Below are positions 34,737-42,702 of a stretch of DNA of 42,868 bases, one piece after another; the first letter of the stretch is position 1; every line of letters begins with the position of its first letter. Origin of the DNA: an uncultured Bacteroidota bacterium. Lineage in GTDB: Bacteria; Bacteroidota; Bacteroidia; 2-12-FULL-35-15. The DNA lies in assembly GCA_903847205.1 (NCBI GenBank), contig CAINDA010000043.1, forward strand, positions 1 to 42,868. Direction: 5' to 3'. Position numbers and translations under genes: made by a program. Below the pieces are notes generated by a model that worked only from the letters and a program-made list of their open reading frames with translations, was not told the DNA's origin and did not search any database.

Positions 34737-36974
34737 ATGTCAAGCTGGAAAGAATTAGAAGATAATATTAAGAAAATCGCACAACTAAAATGGAATTGTT
34801 CCGCAAATCCTGAAACCATAAATGGTGTTAATTTTGACTGTGTTTTAAAGCCCGAAAATGGCAAATGGATTATTATTGAGGCTTCTGAAAACCAAGCCTT
34901 AGACAAGGTAAGAACAGATATTGCGAAACATAATGCGTGCCGATTTGCCTTAATTTCTAAAGGAATTTATGTTACAAATTACATCGTCCTAAAAGATCAA
35001 CCGACATTATCCATGCAGACAACGGGCAATGAAAATTACGTTAAAGTATTATCGTATAAAACATTTTCGAATGAATTTATTGATTTCCAATCCTATTCTC
35101 ATTTAAGGTCACAAAAAATTTTTGGTAGCTCTGTTAATCCATTTTCAGGGAAAATGGATGCCATTAAATATACACCTGTGTATTATGAATTAATTACACC
35201 AAAGAAGGAAATTGTTTTAAAGGATATTACAAAACATCTATTAGAAAATAAAAACATTGTTCTAATAGGTAATTATGGAACGGGTAAAAGCAGATGTATA
35301 AGAGAGTTATTTCAGCAATTGATTAAACTTAATCTAGATAATAATAAATTTATTTATCCTATAGCAATTAATTTAAAAGACAATTGGGGCACAAAGCGCG
35401 CTGAGGAAATAATTCGTAGACACTTCGATGATTTAGGAATTAGCGACACTTCTGATTCAATTATTAAGTTATTAGACAGTGAAAATTTAGTGTTTTTATT
35501 GGATGGATTTGATGAAATTGGAGCTCAAATTTGGAGTGAAGACTCTTCTAAATTACAACAAATAAGATCGGCTTCGTTAAGCGGAATAAAAGACTTAATA
35601 AATAAAACCAATGGATCAGTAATAATAACAGGTCGCGAACACTATTTTAATACTCATAGTGAAATGTTAAAAGCCTTGGGTCTTTCAAATATAACAAACC
35701 CTCCATTACTCATAAAATGCAAGGATGAATTTAGTGAGGCTGAGATGCAAAACTATTTAAAGAGTTTGTCCAAATACATAAACCTGCCAAACTGGTTGCC
35801 CAGACGGCCCTTAATCTGCCAAATAATCAATGAATTAGATACAGCAGTAGTTGAAAAACTATTTATAGACAGTTCTAACTCTATTGAATTTTGGCAAACA
35901 CTTATGGAGAATATTTGTGATAGAGAATCAAGGATACATTCCATATTGGATTCTGAAATAATTTTCAAAATTTTTGAAGAAATCGCAGAAATTACTAGAG
36001 TGAAAGTTGATAATTTAGGCCCGTTAAGTGTATCCGAAATTAATTCTGCTTTTGAAAAAGTAGTTGGTACCCCTCCTGTAGATGAATCTGCAGTAATGCT
36101 ACAACGCCTGCCAGCATTGGGTAGAATTTCTTCAGAAAGCAGAGATCGTCAATTTATAGATTTCTACATACTGGATGGCCTTAGAGCTAAAAATCTAATC
36201 AAATATGTAGAAACCTTAGATTACACTATTTTAAATACAAAATGGAAAAACCATCTTGGAATTTTAGGCATTGAACTTATTTCTCACAGAATTAGTTTAC
36301 AAAAATCGGCCAATATATATTTTGAATATTTAAAACAATCATTGCAATGTCCGAACAAAATGATTTCAGGCGATATTTTAGCGGCACTAATTGTTTCTGC
36401 TAAGAACAAAATATTTGATTTGGATAATTTAAAGATTAAAGACACCGAAATTTCAGTAATTAATTTATCAAGAAGCTTAATTGACAATTTTACTATAGAA
36501 GATTCAATAATTGATATAATTGATATTTCAAATTCTGGTTCTTGCAATATAACAATTAAAAGTTGTATCATTACCACAGTCCACGGGGTCAAATCTCAAG
36601 CAGAACTACCTGATTTTATGGTTGAAAACGAAATTGAAAATTACATTGAAACCTCTATAGCATCTGAGGAATCATATGATTTTACGCCCTCCCAAATGGT
36701 CTTCATTTCCTTAATTAAAAAAATTTATTTATCATCCTCCAAGGGTAAATTGGAAACAGAATTACTTAATACATGCGGAGGTAATGGGAATAAAGACATT
36801 GCAATAAAGATTTTAACACTTTTGACAAAAGAAAAAATAATTGGTAAATCTCATGAAAAGGCTGAGACTAAATATAATTATAAAGGATTTCATGAGCAGA
36901 AAATTTTAAAAATTTTAAATGAATTAACATCGTCTAAAGATGACCTTTGGTCTCAAATTTCAAATATAAAATAA
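34737..36974 (+). CDS. NACHT-family STAND NTPase with nuclease-like N-terminus (bNACHT candidate)
   Basis: A 745-residue cytoplasmic protein. Residues ~1-120 look like a PD-(D/E)XK-type domain (NGVNFDCVLKPENGKWIIIEAS; D34, E48-x-S50), though the usual Lys is replaced by Ser. The NACHT NTPase follows: Walker A GNYGTGKS at 178-185, Walker B LVFLLDGFDE at 251-260 (with the D-G-x-D-E NACHT feature), a sensor strand SVIITGREHYF, and a helical NACHT C-terminal part with LPRRPLICQII. Residues ~540-640 contain short beta repeats (IKDTEISVINLSRSLIDNF), and the end is a winged-helix-like region (GNKDIAIKILTLLTKEKIIG). Bacterial NACHT proteins include single-gene anti-phage systems. The gene is visibly more A+T-rich than its neighbours, suggesting transfer. 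I use ATG 34737, not the upstream TTG. Confidence 0.85.
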   Translation: MSSWKELEDNIKKIAQLKWNCSANPETINGVNFDCVLKPENGKWIIIEASENQALDKVRTDIAKHNACRFALISKGIYVTNYIVLKDQPTLSMQTTGNENYVKVLSYKTFSNEFIDFQSYSHLRSQKIFGSSVNPFSGKMDAIKYTPVYYELITPKKEIVLKDITKHLLENKNIVLIGNYGTGKSRCIRELFQQLIKLNLDNNKFIYPIAINLKDNWGTKRAEEIIRRHFDDLGISDTSDSIIKLLDSENLVFLLDGFDEIGAQIWSEDSSKLQQIRSASLSGIKDLINKTNGSVIITGREHYFNTHSEMLKALGLSNITNPPLLIKCKDEFSEAEMQNYLKSLSKYINLPNWLPRRPLICQIINELDTAVVEKLFIDSSNSIEFWQTLMENICDRESRIHSILDSEIIFKIFEEIAEITRVKVDNLGPLSVSEINSAFEKVVGTPPVDESAVMLQRLPALGRISSESRDRQFIDFYILDGLRAKNLIKYVETLDYTILNTKWKNHLGILGIELISHRISLQKSANIYFEYLKQSLQCPNKMISGDILAALIVSAKNKIFDLDNLKIKDTEISVINLSRSLIDNFTIEDSIIDIIDISNSGSCNITIKSCIITTVHGVKSQAELPDFMVENEIENYIETSIASEESYDFTPSQMVFISLIKKIYLSSSKGKLETELLNTCGGNGNKDIAIKILTLLTKEKIIGKSHEKAETKYNYKGFHEQKILKILNELTSSKDDLWSQISNIK

Positions 36975-37039
36975 AAATCAAAAGGCGAATTATTATCTCT
37001 CCGTTAAGGGTTGCGAGTCAAAATGAAATTAGAATTTAT

Positions 37040-37084
37040 TAAGCGCAGCGTCCCCCTCCGCTTTATTTAACCGGCATCTTGCCG
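37040..37084. repeat. direct repeat copy A at the left of the ATPase-RNase cassette
   Basis: TTAAGCGCAGCGTC and, after a short divergent stretch, TTTAACCGGCATCTTGCC. A diverged copy B lies at 37151-37196 (TTTAACAGGCATCTTTCC). Copy C is at 42620-42664 with an almost identical core. All three have the same orientation. Confidence 0.75.
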
Positions 37085-37150
37085 AATTAATATTTCAAAT
37101 AAACAATAGCAATAAGAGCGGCAGTTTCACCGTTATGCAATAAACAAACA

Positions 37151-37196
37151 CAGCATGCTTGTTCCGCTCCGCTATATTTAACAGGCATCTTTCCGA
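37151..37196. repeat. direct repeat copy B
   Basis: GTTCCGCTCCGCTA followed by TTTAACAGGCATCTTTCC; a degenerate member of the family seen at 37040-37084 and 42620-42664. Two copies 110 bases apart, on the left side only, suggest repeated insertion or recombination. Confidence 0.6.
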
Positions 37197-37223
37197 TAAA
37201 CAATATTAATTGCAAAATATTTT

Positions 37224-37251
37224 TTTGCCTGCAATTGAGAATATATATTTA
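37224..37251 (+). promoter_or_regulatory. putative promoter of the YD/AAA+ gene
   Basis: TTTG at 37224-37227 and TATATTTA at 37244-37251 resemble the -33/-7 pair, but the 16-base spacing is short and the last base of the -7 box does not match. It is 32 bases upstream of the ATG. Confidence 0.3.
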
Positions 37252-37282
37252 CACTCTCGTTCAATATCTAAATCAGTACAGC

Positions 37283-39709
37283 ATGAAAACAAAAAAAATG
37301 AAAACTCCAAAACCAGCCGCTATTGAAGCAAAAAAAACGGATGCCGAGCAAAACGGATTAACAGGAAAAGTAAAACAGGTGCAGCGAACCTGTTATAAAG
37401 CTCATTTAAAAGCAGGCATGGTTGTTCAGGGTAAAATTGAACTTACTTCTACTTTCGGGCTCTCCAATGAGATATGCACCTATAATATTAATGGACAAAA
37501 AATAAAAGAACAGAACTTTAACCAATTTGGAACAGATATTAAAGTAATCAACGATAAAGGCCAGCTTACTGAAATGAGTAATTATAATAATGAGGGCGGC
37601 CTAAGAACCAAACTAATCTTTATATATAATGAACAGGGAAAACAGCTGGAATCTATCAGCCGCCTTGCCGATGGAAGTTTATTTTACAGAACCGAAGAAA
37701 AATATGATGAGCAGGGAAAACATATAGAACATTTACAATATTCGGGAGTGGAAGAACGAATCATCAGCCATGAAATTCATTCTTATAATGAGAAAGGAAA
37801 CCTGGTTTCGCTGATTGATTATAACATTGATGGCAGCATTAAAAGCCAATGGCTTCACAAATATGATGAACAAGGCAGGGCTATTGAACAAATAAGAGAA
37901 TATACAGCCAAAGAAAACCTTCGTTCTAATACAAAACAAACATATAAATACAACCAGCACGGCGATTGCACCGAAATGATTTATTATAAATTTGATGGAA
38001 GTATAGATCTATCTTTAACTTTTATCTATAAATATAATGAACATGGCAATCGCATTGAAACATCAACTTATAGAAATGGAAATTTAGAAGCCACTCATAT
38101 TATTGAATATGACAGCGAAGACCAAATGATTGTTCATAAACCTAAGGATCGTGAAGAGCTGGAAGACCAGATGGATGAAAAATCGGCAGTAAAAACCAAA
38201 CAATATGAATATGATTCACATGGCAACTGGATTAAGAAAACTATATTTTACAAAAAAATCCCCAGCAATATACTTATCCGTGAAATAACTTATTGGGATG
38301 AATCATCATTAAATGAGATGCCATTAGTCAATAGTCATTTGTCATTAGGCAGCGTACCAATAACCATTGACCAATCCACTAATGTACCAATGACTAATGA
38401 ACCAACAACCGATGAACCAAAAACTAATGAACTAATTCATCCGCTCTCTTATACAAAAGATATAATAAACACAAGCAACCCGCTCGACGAATTAACCGAA
38501 CAACAGGCACAATGGCTGGTGGATGCTCCAAATGCAACACCTGATAATTTCCCTGCTCTGCGGTATTATGCAATGCTTAATAAAGAAGCACCATCCATTA
38601 TCAGTTATTCAGGAGACTATGAAGCCCTCGCCCTGCTTCACGACCTCAAAGGAGTAATGACGGCACAGATTGTTAATACCTACACTACCGTAAGGGATGG
38701 AAATGCAAAACAATTGACCCGCTATACCCTCAGTTTTTCCTGCTATGGCGGATACTTGCTTTGCGCCACAGGTCTCGTTGCACGTTATGAAGAAGAATTT
38801 GATATACCTCATTACCTATCGCTGAGTGATGAATATAGAGGCTATGGCAATGTTTATACAAGCCAATTGCAATTCTACTGCCCAAGCGATGCTTCAGGCA
38901 AACGCGATAAGGAGTTTGAAGAGGAGGTTGGCCGGCTGATTGAAAGGTGCCTGCTCTCTAAAAAGCCTGATAAGCCTACCATTCAAATAATAGAAGTCAG
39001 AAACCAGAATTTCGCGATGGTAGAACACCAGGTAAATGATAATTTCGAAATAAGGGATTTAGATGTAAATTATGGTTTTGGCTTTGCTAAGTTTCATAAT
39101 GACCTGATGCATCGGTTTAATACCAGCACCAAGGGATTAGTGCTTTTTCACGGATTGCCGGGCACAGGCAAAACCTATTACATACGCCACCTGCTCAAAA
39201 AAATGGCTTCGGGCAGTAAAGTAGTTATTTATATTCCGCCAAATATGGTTGATCATTTGGTCGAACCCAGCTTTATGACCTTTCTGGCGGATGAAGTAAA
39301 AAGCTGGAACGACGAAGGAAAGTTTTGTGTACTGCTTATCGAAGACGCCGAACCGCTGCTTGCAAAACGGCAGGAAGGAGTGCGTATACAGGGCGTTACA
39401 AACCTGCTCAATATGAGCGATGGTATTCTAAATGATATGCTCAACATGCAGATCATTTGTACTTTTAATGTGGATTTAAAAAAATTAGACAGCGCCCTTC
39501 TTCGCCCCGGACGATTAATTGCAAGAAAAGAGTTTAAAGCTTTGAGTGAATTAGATGCCAATATATTAGCGCAGCGCCTTGGCATAAAACATCATTTTAA
39601 AAAGCCGATGACCTTAAGTGAAATCTATGCCTTGTTAGAAAACAAAAACACCCTTATTCATGATGTGGAATCAGAAAAAGGCGCCTCAACAGCTATTGAT
39701 GATTTATAA
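37283..39709 (+). CDS. YD-repeat / AAA+ ATPase fusion
   Basis: An 808-residue protein with no signal peptide. Residues ~50-320 are a run of RHS/YD-type repeats (KYDEQGKHIEHLQYS, SYNEKGNLVSLIDYN, KYDEQGRAIEQIREY, KYNEHGNRIETSTY), normally found in secreted polymorphic toxins but here apparently cytoplasmic. A Thr/Asn/Pro linker follows at ~365-395 (PMTNEPTTDEPKTNE), then an unknown ~200-residue domain (PLDELTEQQAQWLVDAP onward). The C-terminal AAA+ module has Walker A GLPGTGKT at ~624-631, Walker B VLLIEDAEPLL at ~681-691, sensor 1 IICTFN, and RPGR at ~740-743. I start at ATG 37283; the upstream TTG (37235) lies in the promoter. It heads a three-gene cassette with an unknown protein and an NYN/PIN RNase. 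I infer a sensor-effector role. Confidence 0.85.
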   Translation: MKTKKMKTPKPAAIEAKKTDAEQNGLTGKVKQVQRTCYKAHLKAGMVVQGKIELTSTFGLSNEICTYNINGQKIKEQNFNQFGTDIKVINDKGQLTEMSNYNNEGGLRTKLIFIYNEQGKQLESISRLADGSLFYRTEEKYDEQGKHIEHLQYSGVEERIISHEIHSYNEKGNLVSLIDYNIDGSIKSQWLHKYDEQGRAIEQIREYTAKENLRSNTKQTYKYNQHGDCTEMIYYKFDGSIDLSLTFIYKYNEHGNRIETSTYRNGNLEATHIIEYDSEDQMIVHKPKDREELEDQMDEKSAVKTKQYEYDSHGNWIKKTIFYKKIPSNILIREITYWDESSLNEMPLVNSHLSLGSVPITIDQSTNVPMTNEPTTDEPKTNELIHPLSYTKDIINTSNPLDELTEQQAQWLVDAPNATPDNFPALRYYAMLNKEAPSIISYSGDYEALALLHDLKGVMTAQIVNTYTTVRDGNAKQLTRYTLSFSCYGGYLLCATGLVARYEEEFDIPHYLSLSDEYRGYGNVYTSQLQFYCPSDASGKRDKEFEEEVGRLIERCLLSKKPDKPTIQIIEVRNQNFAMVEHQVNDNFEIRDLDVNYGFGFAKFHNDLMHRFNTSTKGLVLFHGLPGTGKTYYIRHLLKKMASGSKVVIYIPPNMVDHLVEPSFMTFLADEVKSWNDEGKFCVLLIEDAEPLLAKRQEGVRIQGVTNLLNMSDGILNDMLNMQIICTFNVDLKKLDSALLRPGRLIARKEFKALSELDANILAQRLGIKHHFKKPMTLSEIYALLENKNTLIHDVESEKGASTAIDDL

Positions 39710-39723
39710 GTCCCGCCGGCCGG

Positions 39724-39793
39724 GATTTGCAATCACAGCTAAAGAGCAGGGGATTTAAGATACAGCCCAATACAGGGGCTGGGATTGCAAATC
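39724..39793. repeat. inverted repeat in the gap after the AAA+ gene
   Basis: GATTTGCAATC at 39724-39734 and its exact inverse GATTGCAAATC at 39783-39793, next to a CCCGCCGGCCGGG palindrome at 39712-39724. It is unrelated to the other palindromes of the region and is not followed by a T tract, so I treat it as a REP-like element rather than a terminator. Confidence 0.55.
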
Positions 39794-39906
39794 TAAAATA
39801 ACGGTTACTAAGATATTCATCAGAAAGACTTAGGATAAGATAAAGTGTCAGCATTGCATTAAGGTTCACTTACAATAAAACAAATTTATACCGTTTATAT
39901 ATTACC

Positions 39907-41031
39907 ATGGAATCAAGTATCACCATAATTGACAAAGAAAAAACAAAGGTTAGCCCTGAAGCCAATATACGCTTACTTTGGGCTGCACTGATCATGTGCG
40001 AATCTGTTAATAGCTGCTGTGAGCCCACTCAATTATTAAATTTGGTGCTGGAATTTGACACATTGCCTGAAAAGATGAAATTCAGCCTTTATGTTTTGAT
40101 GAATAAAAAAAATCCCGAGGTAAGTGATGAAAATATAAAAGCAATGGAAACATATTATGCCCAATTAGCAAGTTCAAGAAAGATGAAAGGCAAAAATCAG
40201 GCATTTATTGTTTTGCAGATGCAGGGCGAAAAATGGATTAAAAATTGTTTACACGATTATAAATCATGGGTAATTGATACTTGTGCCTTTCATAAAATTG
40301 ATCCTTTGATCCCCCTTACTACAACCGATATGGAAAAATGGGATAAGCCGCTGCTAATATTTCATTTTCCGCATCAAGATACTGAAAAACGCAATCGTGA
40401 GCGAATTGTATTTTTTTCGGGAGCTGTAACTGATCTTTGCCAATTCCCATTATTTGATTCAATGATCTGCAAATTATTCAATCACGATGAATTTAATGTT
40501 GTAAAAACCGAAGGCTATATTAATAAGTTCCTTCAGTTTTTCAATGGCGGCGAATCCAAGGATATAAATAATAGCAGCGTACATTTTATTTCTGATTTCC
40601 TTTTTGAAATGCCAGAGCCCTTTGGCCTTACCGCTTCACAGATTCACCTGGTCAGAAATGATTTCAGTAAAACCTCATGGAAACTTTTTGAGGAAATGAA
40701 AAAGATGAATGAAGAAATGAAAGAGATTCCTTTCGGACAGGCTTCTATTGAAAAGCTTGTTACAATGTATAATTCAAGGGTAGGCCCCTTTAAGCCGCTG
40801 CTTCAAAAAACAGTGGATGAAAACCCCTGCTTTGCGCAATTGAAAAATGAAAATCCGAAAGGAAAAGTTTACCGCATTCACGCTGGTATAAGTTCCTACG
40901 CCAACATTATTGATTTTTATAAAGAACTTGATATTATCAATACAAGTGAAGTTATGTATATACGTGAGCACATGGCCGAAACCATGAATATAAACAATTC
41001 CAGATTATTTTTGTTTCTCGAAACAGTTTAA
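39907..41031 (+). CDS. unknown 374-residue protein, middle gene of the cassette
   Basis: I do not recognise this protein. It has no signal peptide or membrane segment. The N-terminal ~100 residues are helical with a cysteine cluster (LIMCESVNSCCEPTQLL). The middle is alpha-beta (WDKPLLIFHFPHQDTEKRNRERIVFFSGAV), and a charged helix (KLFEEMKKMNEEMKEI) lies at about 260-280. The C-terminus ends HMAETMNINNSRLFLFLETV. Length and codon use look normal, and it lies between the AAA+ and RNase genes on the same strand, with 197- and 154-base gaps that carry palindromes. A structural or sensor subunit is conceivable; I assign no function. Confidence 0.75.
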   Translation: MESSITIIDKEKTKVSPEANIRLLWAALIMCESVNSCCEPTQLLNLVLEFDTLPEKMKFSLYVLMNKKNPEVSDENIKAMETYYAQLASSRKMKGKNQAFIVLQMQGEKWIKNCLHDYKSWVIDTCAFHKIDPLIPLTTTDMEKWDKPLLIFHFPHQDTEKRNRERIVFFSGAVTDLCQFPLFDSMICKLFNHDEFNVVKTEGYINKFLQFFNGGESKDINNSSVHFISDFLFEMPEPFGLTASQIHLVRNDFSKTSWKLFEEMKKMNEEMKEIPFGQASIEKLVTMYNSRVGPFKPLLQKTVDENPCFAQLKNENPKGKVYRIHAGISSYANIIDFYKELDIINTSEVMYIREHMAETMNINNSRLFLFLETV

Positions 41032-41070
41032 ACAAATTATGGATCAGTGTCTTTTTTTAAGAAGCCATCG

Positions 41071-41130
41071 CGCATATTTCGACAAGCTCAATATGACCTG
41101 CGCTAAGCCAGTCTGAGCTTGTCGCAGACT
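41071..41130. repeat. REP-like palindrome before the RNase gene
   Basis: GACAAGCTCA (41081-41090) and TGAGCTTGTC (41114-41123) form an inverted repeat, with a second overlapping stem AGTCTG/CAGACT (41110-41115 and 41125-41130). The core GAGCTTGTC is the one found in the inner arms at 32624-32689, so both belong to one family. Confidence 0.65.
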
Positions 41131-41185
41131 GTGGGGAGGTAAGACAATTTTAAATAATGCCATTGCAATTGCACATTAATAAATT

Positions 41186-42604
41186 ATGAAACAGTTCGAA
41201 CATATAGAAGCAGCCGATTTTACCGGATTTCCATGCATAGAATCAACCGACATTATCGGGCTGAGTCATCTGGCAGAAGCTAATCAGGTAAAGTTTGTTT
41301 TCCGCAAAGGCGCAAAGGATAAAGAGTCGGCACCCGAAGAATTTTTCTTTCATATCGGCAATGTGGTTTATAAAATAAAAGCAAACGATTATATTTTTCT
41401 GCATGACTACTTCAATGCCGTTGAAAAAAAGTTCCCTGCCGCACATGAATATTATGAAGCGGTAAAAGGCGGCTTTGATTCTTATGAGGAATTCAAATAC
41501 AGCAAAAACGCTGGCAGCGCGGATATGGAAACATTTAAGGAAATGAAATCCGCCGGCTTCGACAAAGGCTTTGATGCTTTCACTAAAAAGTACAGCAAAT
41601 ACAAATCCTATAAACATACCTCCATTATTGATGAGGATATTGATTCTCCTTTAAAACTTTATGAATACGCCAAACGTAAAGGATTCCTGAACTATAACTC
41701 TTTTGAAAAATCGTATGACGCAGGCTATCCCGAAATGGCTATTTACAATGAAGCTGCTGCCAAAGGATTCAAAAGTTCCGATGATTTTTTTGATGCCGTA
41801 AACAAAGGCTTCTCCCTCCCTACAGAATATGAACTTGCCAAAGAAAAAATGATTGGCAGCAAAAAAGAATATGATGATTACTCTTTTCTTAAATCAGGTA
41901 ACTTCCGCAATTTAGGATTTGATGAATTTCAGCTCCTGCAGCTGCTGAAAGAATTCGAGAATGGGAAAAAACTTTCTTTCAAACAGCTGCGAAATGATCT
42001 TGATTTAAAGCAGGAAAAATACAAACGTACTTTCAATGGCAGCGATGTGAAGGTGCTCCCCATGTGGTATTCGCAGCGGATAACAACTGATGAGCAATTA
42101 GATAATTTTCTCCGCACAAATGAAGAAACTAAAAAATCAGGTACTTACGATTATAGAGAAAAAACATTTGAGATCTTAATCAAAAGCAAAACCAAAGTAT
42201 ATATAGATGCAAGCAATGTGGCGCATAACACCGCCAGTTCTAAAAACATTCTCTATAAAAATATCCGTTTGGTTATAGAGGAGCTTGCTATCTGGAATTT
42301 CACCGACATTGTGGTTATAGCAGATGCTTCTCTCAGGCACAAGGCAAAGGATACAGATGAATTGGATAAAGTTAAAAAACTTGCCGAGTACCACGAATCC
42401 CCTTCGCATACCAGCGCGGATAAATTTTTACTCGATCTTATTCATCATGATAAATGTATTATTGTTAGTAATGATACATTCAGCGATTGGCAGAAAAAAG
42501 ATTATTGGATTCGTGTAAACATTGATAAAATGCGCATCCCTTTCCTTATTAAAGACAATAAAGTGATATTGCATGGGATTGAAAAACATATTACTAAGGA
42601 TTGA
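41186..42604 (+). CDS. helical-repeat protein with Zc3h12a-like NYN/PIN ribonuclease domain
   Basis: A 472-residue protein. After a ~75-residue N-terminal domain, residues ~85-230 hold imperfect ~20-residue repeats with the pattern Y/F-x-x-A-x-x-x-G-F (YYEAVKGGFDSYEEF, FKEMKSAGFDKGFDAF, YEYAKRKGFLNYNSF, YNEAAAKGFKSSDDF), likely a helical solenoid. The C-terminal ~140 residues match the Zc3h12a/Regnase-type NYN (PIN-fold) RNase: VYIDASNVAHN at ~338-348 (first Asp), DIVVIADASLRH, SADKFLLDLI at ~409-418 and CIIVSNDTFSDW at ~424-435 (catalytic acidic residues). All four acidic positions are present, so it should be active as a metal-dependent RNase. It lies last in the cassette. Confidence 0.85.
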   Translation: MKQFEHIEAADFTGFPCIESTDIIGLSHLAEANQVKFVFRKGAKDKESAPEEFFFHIGNVVYKIKANDYIFLHDYFNAVEKKFPAAHEYYEAVKGGFDSYEEFKYSKNAGSADMETFKEMKSAGFDKGFDAFTKKYSKYKSYKHTSIIDEDIDSPLKLYEYAKRKGFLNYNSFEKSYDAGYPEMAIYNEAAAKGFKSSDDFFDAVNKGFSLPTEYELAKEKMIGSKKEYDDYSFLKSGNFRNLGFDEFQLLQLLKEFENGKKLSFKQLRNDLDLKQEKYKRTFNGSDVKVLPMWYSQRITTDEQLDNFLRTNEETKKSGTYDYREKTFEILIKSKTKVYIDASNVAHNTASSKNILYKNIRLVIEELAIWNFTDIVVIADASLRHKAKDTDELDKVKKLAEYHESPSHTSADKFLLDLIHHDKCIIVSNDTFSDWQKKDYWIRVNIDKMRIPFLIKDNKVILHGIEKHITKD

Positions 42605-42619
42605 TGTGAAGTCATCCGT

Positions 42620-42664
42620 TAAGCCCAGCGTCTCGCTGCGCTTGCTTTAACCGGCATCTTGCCA
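42620..42664. repeat. direct repeat copy C at the right of the cassette
   Basis: TTAAGCCCAGCGTC, then GCTTTAACCGGCATCTTGCC; the end of this block is identical to copy A (37040-37084), 5.6 kb to the left and in the same orientation. The two copies bound the AAA+, unknown and RNase genes. Confidence 0.75.
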
Positions 42665-42702
42665 GTGCATGGCAATTAAAACTGAGCTTTAAATTAAATT
42701 CT

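Noticed and set aside
37235-37282. TTG start of the YD/AAA+ gene
   Set aside because: It lies inside the putative promoter; an ATG 48 bases on is preferred.
41243-41617. 124-codon minus-strand frame in the RNase gene
   Set aside because: Hydrophobic translation arises from the reverse of Lys/Glu/Phe codons; no start context and fully overlapped by a well-supported gene.
32314-42702. Insertion sequence or prophage
   Set aside because: No transposase, integrase, phage structural gene or tRNA-end duplication is visible; only repeats and defence-like genes.
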